A stretch of 64,000 nt of DNA from Seonamhaeicola sp. S2-3 (GTDB lineage: Bacteria; Bacteroidota; Bacteroidia; Flavobacteriales; Flavobacteriaceae), in the NCBI RefSeq assembly GCF_001971785.1, contig NZ_CP019389.1, positions 2,243,001 through 2,307,000 on the forward strand, read 5' to 3'. The notes below the pieces were generated by a model. The model made no database searches. It was not told the DNA's origin and saw nothing but the letters and a program-made list of their open reading frames with translations. A program made the position numbers and the translations under genes. Shown one piece after another: positions 27,430 to 34,298 of this stretch. Numbering within the stretch: position 1 is the stretch's first letter; each line of letters begins with the position of its first letter.

Positions 27430-28587
27430 ATGATTGAACTAAAAGGTATAGCGTGGGACCATCCAAGAGGGTATGAACCACTCATAGCTACATCAAAGAC
27501 ATTTCAAAAATCCAATCCAAATGTTAGGATTACTTGGAAAGTACGCTCTTTAAAAGAATTTGGAGATACGCCAATTGAGGATTTAATTGAAAACTTCGAT
27601 ATCATAACTATAGATCACCCATACATGGGGCAAGCCCATAAAAATGGTTTGTTACTTAAGTTAGAAGACTATATAAAAACCGAAGAATTAAAGGCCTTGA
27701 AACAACAGGCTTTAGGTAAATGCTTTGATATTTATACTTACCAGAATCACTTTTATGCAACTCCCATTGATGCGGCTGCTTTAGTGGCATCATATAGAAA
27801 AGATGTTATAGATAGTTTAGGATTGAGTTTACCCATAAATCAGGAGGAACTAAAAGCATTTTATAAAAAGTTACCTGCTGGGTTTTCAGTGGCTTGGGCA
27901 TTATGTCCTACAGATATTTGGTGTACATTCTTAACACTTTGCGCTCAAAATTTTGGTTCGGGATTTATTGTAGACAATGAAATCAATTCAAAAGTTGGTA
28001 TTAAAGTTTTAAATGACATAAAATTTCATATAGAACAATCTCATCCGCAATCTATAAACTGGAACCCTATCCAAATCTTAAATAATATGGGGAATGAGGA
28101 TGGAATAGTTTATTCCCCTTATCTCTTTGGATACACCAATTATTCCAGAAAAAACTATACTAAAAACATTGTGCATTTTACCAACAGTCCAGTTGGTGCA
28201 CAACAAGATGTTTCAACCATTATGGGAGGTGTAGGTTTAGCTGTGTCTGCTCTAACAAAACATCCTGAAATGGCTTCAAAATATGCGAGTTATGTTGCTA
28301 GCACAGAGGTTCAAGAGGGCATATTTACACATAACGGAGGGCAACCAGCAAGTAAAAATGCCTGGTATAATGAAGTAAATAATACCTTGTGTAATAACTT
28401 TTTTAAGGATACCAAATGGACCATTGAAAACGCTTATATACGTCCGCAACATCCAGGATGGAACGGGTTTCAAGAACAAGGTGCAGATATTATTCACGAA
28501 GGTATTTTAAAAGACATTAGTGCGGAAACTATTATAAAGCAATTGAACCAACTTTATAAATCAATTAGAGCCCATGAATTCATTTAA
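27430..28587 (+). CDS. Extracellular-solute-binding-protein fold without signal peptide
   Basis: A 385-residue protein whose sequence pattern (FQKSNPNVRITWKVRSLKEF, FDIITIDHPYMG, FYATPIDAAALVASYRKDVI, ASKYASYVASTEVQEG) matches carbohydrate ABC-transporter binding proteins of family 1. It begins MIELKGIAWDHPRG with no signal peptide, and a stop codon lies in frame five codons upstream, so an export signal cannot be hidden there. No ABC permease or ATPase gene is nearby. It therefore looks cytoplasmic, perhaps repurposed as a ligand-binding or enzyme subunit. Its 3' end overlaps the enoyl-CoA hydratase start by 14 bases, which implies tight coupling. Confidence 0.7.
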   Translation: MIELKGIAWDHPRGYEPLIATSKTFQKSNPNVRITWKVRSLKEFGDTPIEDLIENFDIITIDHPYMGQAHKNGLLLKLEDYIKTEELKALKQQALGKCFDIYTYQNHFYATPIDAAALVASYRKDVIDSLGLSLPINQEELKAFYKKLPAGFSVAWALCPTDIWCTFLTLCAQNFGSGFIVDNEINSKVGIKVLNDIKFHIEQSHPQSINWNPIQILNNMGNEDGIVYSPYLFGYTNYSRKNYTKNIVHFTNSPVGAQQDVSTIMGGVGLAVSALTKHPEMASKYASYVASTEVQEGIFTHNGGQPASKNAWYNEVNNTLCNNFFKDTKWTIENAYIRPQHPGWNGFQEQGADIIHEGILKDISAETIIKQLNQLYKSIRAHEFI

Positions 28588-29344
28588 AACCATAGAACTT
28601 AAAATTGAAGGTAAAATAGCGGTATTAAAATTTAATCGCTCAAGCCAATTAAATGCCATGAACCGCCAAATGATGGATGAAATTGTTGAAGGTATCCGAT
28701 GGATTAATTCAAATGATGACGTAAATGTCGCTGTAATAACTGGAGAAGGAAGAGCGTTTATGGCAGGAGCTGATATTAAAGAATATGGCAATCAAACGGC
28801 AGAAGAATTTGATGCCTTTCAGGAAAAAGGTAAACAATTATATGATGCTATTGAAAATGCATCAAAACCTTGGATTGCAGCTGTAAATGGTTTTGCCTTA
28901 GGTGGTGGTTTTGAAATAGCACTGTCTTGCGATTTGATAGTTGCTTCCGAAGATGCAAAAATGGGACTACCAGAAGTGTTTCTAAGTTTAATTCCTGGTG
29001 GCGGTGGTACGCAAAGGTTAATTCAAAAAATAGGCGTTAACAGAGTGAAAGAAATGTTGTTTTTAGGAGGGCAGTACCATGCTAAAACCTTAAAAGATTG
29101 GGGTATTGTAAATGCTGTATTTCCAAATGATAATTTTCTGTCTGAAGCTATGGATTATGCGGGTAAATTATCCAGAAGACCTCAACAATCTATTGCAGAA
29201 TTAAAGCGGTTGGTAAATTTAAGTTTAACCGCCACACCTTTTGAAGAACGCATAGATAACGAAGCGCAGACGGTTAAGAAATTGTATTTACAAGAGGAAG
29301 CACAAGCGGCTATTCAAAAATTCATAAAAAAATCTGACCAATAA
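28574..29344 (+). CDS. Enoyl-CoA hydratase/isomerase (crotonase family)
   Basis: A 256-residue crotonase-fold protein. The oxyanion-hole segments AGADIKEY and NGFALGGGFEIALSCD are present. Both glutamates used by true hydratases are in place, in GGGFEIA and in LPEVFLSLIPGGGGTQRL, so hydratase or dehydratase chemistry on an acyl-CoA is plausible. The first codons overlap the preceding solute-binding-like gene and the CoA-transferase gene starts 3 bases downstream. No acyl-CoA dehydrogenase, thiolase or 3-hydroxyacyl-CoA dehydrogenase accompanies it, so this is not an ordinary beta-oxidation set. Its presence in a mannosidase operon is unusual. Confidence 0.85.
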   Translation: MNSFKTIELKIEGKIAVLKFNRSSQLNAMNRQMMDEIVEGIRWINSNDDVNVAVITGEGRAFMAGADIKEYGNQTAEEFDAFQEKGKQLYDAIENASKPWIAAVNGFALGGGFEIALSCDLIVASEDAKMGLPEVFLSLIPGGGGTQRLIQKIGVNRVKEMLFLGGQYHAKTLKDWGIVNAVFPNDNFLSEAMDYAGKLSRRPQQSIAELKRLVNLSLTATPFEERIDNEAQTVKKLYLQEEAQAAIQKFIKKSDQ

Positions 29345-29347
29345 ATT

Positions 29348-30535
29348 ATGGAGCAGCACGGACCACTAAAAGGTTTAATAGTAGCCGATTTTTCGCAATT
29401 GGCGCAAGGCCCTTGGGCTACCCAAATGTTGGGAGATATGGGTGCAGAAATTATTAAAATAGAACCACCTAAAGGCGATTGGATGCGACACTATGCTTAT
29501 GGCAATATGTTTCCAGAAGGTGAGAGTATCTCTTTTGTTAGTTTCAATAGAAATAAAAGAAGTATTGCTTTAAACTTAAAAGATGCTACTGATAAAAAAA
29601 TAGCAATTGATATTATTAAAAAGGCAGATGTTTTAGTAGAAAATTTTCGTCCTGGAGTCATGGAACGGTTGGGGTTAGGTTATCAAGATATGCGAAAATT
29701 AAACGAGGGTTTAGTGTATTGTTCAAGCTCAGGTTATGGAGCTTCGGGACCTTATTTACACAGACCTGGTCAAGATTTATTGGCGCAGTCTATAAGTGGA
29801 GGGCCCGCTTTAAATGGTTTTAAAGGGCAGATTCCAGTGGTAACCGCTGTAGGACAAGCAGATTTGTTAACAAGTTTATTTATCAATCAATCTGTTTTAG
29901 CTGCTATTTACTCCAGAGAAAAAACGGGGAAAGGACAAAAAATAGAAGCTAACCTACTCAATTCAGCGGTTGGGTTTCATATACAGGAAATTACTGCTTT
30001 TTTACACCGAGGAAGTAACCCTGAACGAAGTGAAAGTGGTATTCCAAATCCATGGATTGGGGCTCCTTATGGTATATATCGTACTAAAGATAGTTATATC
30101 TCAATAGGGATGTGTTCTGTGCAGAAAATAGCACAAACTATTGGTCTTGAAAAATATAATTCTGAAACATTTAACTCTAATAACATTATTGAAAATCGTG
30201 ATGTTATCAAGTTGGATATTGAAGCGGTTTTAAAAACTAAAACAACTAAAGTTTGGTTAGAAGAACTTTTAGCACAAGATATTTGGTGTTCTCAAGTTAA
30301 TACATTTAAGGAAATGGTTACCGACCCCCAAATAAAACACAACGAGATGATATTGGAGTATAACCACCCAAAAGTAGGCAAGGTTAAAACAACAGGATTT
30401 CCTGTAAAATTTAGTGATACACCGCAAAATATTGATAGACCAGCACCTCTATTAAATCAACATGCCGAAGAGATATTAAAACAATACTGTGGATATTCCG
30501 ATAAGGAGGTCCAATCATTTTTAAACAAAACATAA
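29348..30535 (+). CDS. Class III CoA transferase (CaiB/BaiF family)
   Basis: A 395-residue family III CoA transferase. Family motifs are LKGLIVADFSQLAQGPWATQ, MGAEIIKIEPPKGDWMR, NRNKRSIALNLK, ENFRPGVMERLG, and RPGQDLLAQSISG, where the Asp is the expected catalytic residue that forms the acyl anhydride. Such enzymes move CoA between carboxylic acids. Starting 3 bases after the enoyl-CoA hydratase and 11 bases before mannonate dehydratase, it is probably cotranslated with both. A CoA ester of a sugar acid, or of a breakdown product, may be an intermediate here; the substrate is unknown. Confidence 0.85.
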   Translation: MEQHGPLKGLIVADFSQLAQGPWATQMLGDMGAEIIKIEPPKGDWMRHYAYGNMFPEGESISFVSFNRNKRSIALNLKDATDKKIAIDIIKKADVLVENFRPGVMERLGLGYQDMRKLNEGLVYCSSSGYGASGPYLHRPGQDLLAQSISGGPALNGFKGQIPVVTAVGQADLLTSLFINQSVLAAIYSREKTGKGQKIEANLLNSAVGFHIQEITAFLHRGSNPERSESGIPNPWIGAPYGIYRTKDSYISIGMCSVQKIAQTIGLEKYNSETFNSNNIIENRDVIKLDIEAVLKTKTTKVWLEELLAQDIWCSQVNTFKEMVTDPQIKHNEMILEYNHPKVGKVKTTGFPVKFSDTPQNIDRPAPLLNQHAEEILKQYCGYSDKEVQSFLNKT

Positions 30536-30546
30536 AAAATAATAAA

Positions 30547-31620
30547 ATGAAATTAGGATTCGGATTATACCGTCACATGCTTAACGAACAGCATTATAAA
30601 TTTGCTAAACAATGTGGTGCTACGCATTTAGTAGTGCACATGGTAGATTATTTTGGTAATACAGATAATAATAAATCAAACGCCAACCAACCCATTGGAG
30701 GCGATAGAGGTTGGGGTAAGGCAGGAAATGGTGAGCTATGGATTTTAGAAGAGCTTCTAAAAATTAAAGCCGATATTAATAGTCATGGTTTAGAGTGGTA
30801 CGCTATTGAAAATTTCGACCCTTCTATTTGGCATGATATTCTTTTAGATGGGCCAAAAAAAGAGGAACAAATAGCGTTGGTAAAAGAGCAAATTAAAATT
30901 GTAGGACAAGCAGGTATTCCTGTTTTTGGTTACAATTTTTCATTGGCAGGAGTTTCCAGTAGAGTTGAAAAACCTTTTGCCCGCGGTGGTGCGGTTTCAG
31001 TAGGAATGGAAGGTTTGGTAGATGAAACACCTATACCAAACGGCATGGTATGGAATATGGTCTATGACGACAATGCCCCAAAGGGCACCGTAGAAAGAGT
31101 GTCGCACGCTATACTTTGGGAACGCCTACAATACTTTTTAGACCACATAATACCAGTAGCTGAAGAAGCCGGAGTTAAAATGGCAGCCCACCCAGACGAC
31201 CCACCAATGCCTTATGTAAGAAACACACCAAGATTGGTGTATCAACCAGATATGTATCAGCGTCTTATAGATATCAAACCAAGTGATAATAATAATTTAG
31301 AATTCTGTTTAGGAACCATTTCTGAAATGACCGAAGGCAATGTGTATGAAGCCACAGACCAATACAGCAAGCAAAACAAGATAGCCTATATCCATTTTAG
31401 AAATGTTGTTGGTAAAGTGCCTAATTATAAAGAGGTATTTGTAGACGAGGGCGATATTGATATGTTTAAGATTTTAGAAATTTTAAAACAAAATAAATTT
31501 GAAGGTGTTTTAATACCAGACCATACGCCACAGATGAGTTGCGATGGCCCTTGGTATGCGGGTATGGCTTATGCAATGGGCTATATGAAAGCAGCTCTTA
31601 GTAATCTTAATAGAGAGTAA
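30547..31620 (+). CDS. uxuA: Mannonate dehydratase
   Basis: A 357-residue TIM-barrel enzyme of the UxuA family, which dehydrates D-mannonate to 2-keto-3-deoxy-D-gluconate. Visible family motifs are the metal-binding AHPDDPPMP near residue 220, FCLGTISEMT near 257, KIAYIHFRNV near 282, FVDEGDIDM near 300, and IPDHTPQM near 323. It is somewhat shorter than the E. coli enzyme. The pathway is usually fed from glucuronate through fructuronate, but no uronate isomerase or fructuronate reductase is seen here. With an SDR dehydrogenase and lactonase upstream, direct oxidation of mannose is the simpler source of mannonate. No 2-keto-3-deoxygluconate kinase is present in the window. Confidence 0.9.
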   Translation: MKLGFGLYRHMLNEQHYKFAKQCGATHLVVHMVDYFGNTDNNKSNANQPIGGDRGWGKAGNGELWILEELLKIKADINSHGLEWYAIENFDPSIWHDILLDGPKKEEQIALVKEQIKIVGQAGIPVFGYNFSLAGVSSRVEKPFARGGAVSVGMEGLVDETPIPNGMVWNMVYDDNAPKGTVERVSHAILWERLQYFLDHIIPVAEEAGVKMAAHPDDPPMPYVRNTPRLVYQPDMYQRLIDIKPSDNNNLEFCLGTISEMTEGNVYEATDQYSKQNKIAYIHFRNVVGKVPNYKEVFVDEGDIDMFKILEILKQNKFEGVLIPDHTPQMSCDGPWYAGMAYAMGYMKAALSNLNRE

Positions 31621-31646
31621 ATACTATATAAAAGAGTAAAAATATC

Positions 31647-34007
31647 ATGATAAAAGTAGTTAAGTATTTGTGGTATAAGTGTTTTAAAAATAACACTTTC
31701 TTATGTTTTATCTTGAAAAAAAGCTTGTTTATTTTGTTTGCCATAGGATTGTTTTCGTGTCAAAATGAAATTAACGGCACAGATTATACCCAATACGTAA
31801 ACCCTTTTATTGGTACCCAAAATGAAGGCCATACGTTTCCTGGCGCAACAACCCCACATGGAATGGTGCAACCAAGTCCAGAATCTTACAACACCTATTA
31901 TAAAGGTTATGAAATGGATCATGTTGCGGGCTATCAATATAATGACCCTTGGTTGATAGGTTTTACCCAAACACATCTAAATGGGGTTGGCTGCCCATCA
32001 ATGTCAGATATTTTATTGCTTCCAATTAATACGGATACCATCAATAGTGAATCTCGGTTTAATTTTAAATCAACTTATAGAAAAGAAACAGAAATAGCAA
32101 AACCAGGATATTATAAAGTCTTTTTAGACGATTTTAAAGTAAAGGCAGAACTTACTGCTACCGAGCATGTCGCTTATCATAAATATACTTTTGATAACCC
32201 AGAAGAAGCACGACTACTCATAGATTTGCAATATGGCGTATCTTGGGATATCAACACCATATCCTCGAATATATTGGAAGCCTCCCAGCAATTTGAGAGT
32301 GAGTATGTATTATCAGGCTATAGAAAAGCAAAAGAATGGGCCGCTAGAGATTTATATTATGTAATTAAATTTAGTAAACCAGTAGTAACCAAGCGCCAAT
32401 TACCAGCTCCAAAAGATAATACAGAGAAAGCACCTCGATATGTATTGGATTTTAATATGGAAGGCCATCAGGAACTAGAAATTTTGATAGGGGTATCAAC
32501 TGTTGGTATTAAAGAAGCAAAAAAGAATTTAGAAGCAGAAGTTGCTTCATGGAATACGTTTGATAGTGTTAGAAAAAACACCAACCAAAAATGGAATGCT
32601 ATTTTAAACACTATTTCTATACAAGGAGATAAAAAGAAAAAAGAAGCCTTTTACACGTCTCTGTATCATTTATATATTCAACCTAATAATATTGCCGATG
32701 TAGATGGGCAGTATCGAAGTGCCAACTCAGGAATTCAAAAGGCGTCTAGTGGTAAATATTACTCTACATTATCCTTATGGGATACATTTAGAGCGGCAAA
32801 CCCTATGTACACAATTTTAAGTCCAGAATTGGTTAGTGATATTAACACATCAATGTTAGATAGTTATACACACATGGTGACAGATTCTCTTAATCCAAAA
32901 GAAGCCAATAAATATTTACCAAGATGGCAGTTATGGGGAAAAGAAACCCATACCATGGTAGGTAATCACGCTGTACCAGTAATTGTTGATGCGTATTTAA
33001 AAGGAATAAAACCCAAGCAGTATACCGATGATGATATTTTTGATGCCGTATGGACCACTGTAACAAAACCACATTACCGTAATCATGTACAATTAATAGA
33101 TTCCTTTGGTTACATTCCTTATGATGTTAAACTATCTTCAATTGACGATGGAAGGGAAACCGTATCCAGACTTTTAGAAGGTATATATGATGATTATGCG
33201 GCGGCAAGGTTTGCTGAAAAATTAGGCAAAAGTGACGAAGCCGATTTTCTTTATAAGCGAGCAAGGTATTACAAGAATATTTATGATAAAGAAAGTGGGT
33301 TTATGCGCGGTAAAAATGCTGAAGGTGTATTTAAAGAACATGTAGATGTTACTGAAGTTGTTGGAGAGTGGTTAGAAGGTTCAGATTTTACAGAAGGGAA
33401 TGCGTTTCATTATCAATTTCATGTGCTTCATGATATTCCCGGTTTAGTTGAAACCATGGGAGGTAAGGACGCATTTGCTCAAAAACTGGATGATATGTTT
33501 TTTTCAGAATCTAAACCAGAAGTTAAAACCTTAGTATGGAATATACATGGTACTTATGGGCAATATTGGCACGGAAATGAACCCTGTCATCATATACCCT
33601 ACTTATATAAATATACCAACACACCAGAAAAAACAGATAAAATAATTAAAACCCTTGTAGATGATTATTACGATACAAAACCCGACGGACTCATGGGTAA
33701 CGATGATTGCGGGCAAATGTCGGCATGGTATATGTTTTCGGTATTAGGATTTTATCCCGTAAATCCTACCGGAGGAGAATATATTTTAGGGGCGCCCCAG
33801 ATTAAAGAAGCTACAATAAAACTGCCGAATAGCAACACCTTTACAATTAAAGCCAATAATTTAAGTGATGAAAATTTAGTGGTAAAATCGGTAACTTTAA
33901 ATGGTGATAAATTAAATAGAAATTACATTACCCATAAAGACATTATTAACGGAGGCGAGTTAATTTTTGAAATGGTTGAACCCACAAAAAATCAAATTAA
34001 ACAGTAA
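31647..34007 (+). CDS. GH92 alpha-mannosidase lipoprotein with canonical catalytic acid
   Basis: A 786-residue GH92 enzyme. The catalytic-acid Glu645 is present in HGNEPCHH, and GNDDCGQMSAWYMFSVLGFY follows near residue 690, so it should be a standard exo-alpha-mannosidase. Other landmarks are VNPFIGTQNEGHTFPGATTP near the N-terminus and LWDTFRAANP near 370. With the ATG at 31647 the lipobox Cys is residue 38. A TTG at 31713 would start the protein at LKKSLFILFAIGLFSC, an ideal lipoprotein signal with Cys16, so the true start may be there. It is the last gene of the central operon, 26 bases after uxuA. Confidence 0.9.
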   Translation: MIKVVKYLWYKCFKNNTFLCFILKKSLFILFAIGLFSCQNEINGTDYTQYVNPFIGTQNEGHTFPGATTPHGMVQPSPESYNTYYKGYEMDHVAGYQYNDPWLIGFTQTHLNGVGCPSMSDILLLPINTDTINSESRFNFKSTYRKETEIAKPGYYKVFLDDFKVKAELTATEHVAYHKYTFDNPEEARLLIDLQYGVSWDINTISSNILEASQQFESEYVLSGYRKAKEWAARDLYYVIKFSKPVVTKRQLPAPKDNTEKAPRYVLDFNMEGHQELEILIGVSTVGIKEAKKNLEAEVASWNTFDSVRKNTNQKWNAILNTISIQGDKKKKEAFYTSLYHLYIQPNNIADVDGQYRSANSGIQKASSGKYYSTLSLWDTFRAANPMYTILSPELVSDINTSMLDSYTHMVTDSLNPKEANKYLPRWQLWGKETHTMVGNHAVPVIVDAYLKGIKPKQYTDDDIFDAVWTTVTKPHYRNHVQLIDSFGYIPYDVKLSSIDDGRETVSRLLEGIYDDYAAARFAEKLGKSDEADFLYKRARYYKNIYDKESGFMRGKNAEGVFKEHVDVTEVVGEWLEGSDFTEGNAFHYQFHVLHDIPGLVETMGGKDAFAQKLDDMFFSESKPEVKTLVWNIHGTYGQYWHGNEPCHHIPYLYKYTNTPEKTDKIIKTLVDDYYDTKPDGLMGNDDCGQMSAWYMFSVLGFYPVNPTGGEYILGAPQIKEATIKLPNSNTFTIKANNLSDENLVVKSVTLNGDKLNRNYITHKDIINGGELIFEMVEPTKNQIKQ

Positions 34008-34064
34008 ATCTACCTAACTTGATTATTTAAAATAACAAAGCATTAGTTTTCATTGAAAAAAACA

Positions 34065-34083
34065 GGATACTAGTCTAGTTTCC
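34065..34083. repeat. 19-bp imperfect inverted repeat upstream of GH92 operon
   Basis: GGATACTAGTCTAGTTTCC pairs at 8 of 9 positions around a central T. It lies about 110 bases upstream of the promoter candidate at 34174. It may be a regulator-binding site. A similar pattern, ACTAGACCAGTCTAGT, lies inside the coding start of the GntR gene at 42202-42217, but there it encodes a conserved peptide and may be chance. Confidence 0.35.
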
Positions 34084-34173
34084 ATGTGTAAACAATAATT
34101 TTTTTTAGATAAAAGACACCTAGTCGTATTTTTTAAATTTATTAAAAAAGGGTTAAAAAGCACTAAATAGGTA

Positions 34174-34201
34174 TTGTATTTCAAAATAATTTATATATTT
34201 G
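34174..34201 (+). promoter_or_regulatory. Bacteroidota-type promoter candidate
   Basis: A -7 element TATATTTG (34194-34201) matches TAnnTTTG, with TTG at 34174-34176 as a partial -33 element 17 bases upstream. It lies about 100 bases before the GH92 start at 34299, and the HutC-type palindrome begins 5 bases downstream, which is where a repressor would block initiation. Confidence 0.6.
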
Positions 34202-34205
34202 TCTA

Positions 34206-34219
34206 TATGTATATACATA
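34206..34219. promoter_or_regulatory. GntR/HutC-type operator candidate
   Basis: TATGTATATACATA is a perfect 14-bp palindrome containing GTATATAC, which fits GTnTAnAC. The overlapping GTCTATATGTATATAC (34201-34216) resembles the sequence at 3881. It overlaps the expected transcription start of the GH92-isomerase-GH92 operon, whose downstream neighbour is a HutC-subfamily GntR gene. Confidence 0.55.
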
Positions 34220-34298
34220 ATGATTTGCATTGTTATTAAATACGAGGTCATATGTGCTACAGATAAAAATATTTAACATTTAATTTCTATTAAAAAAA

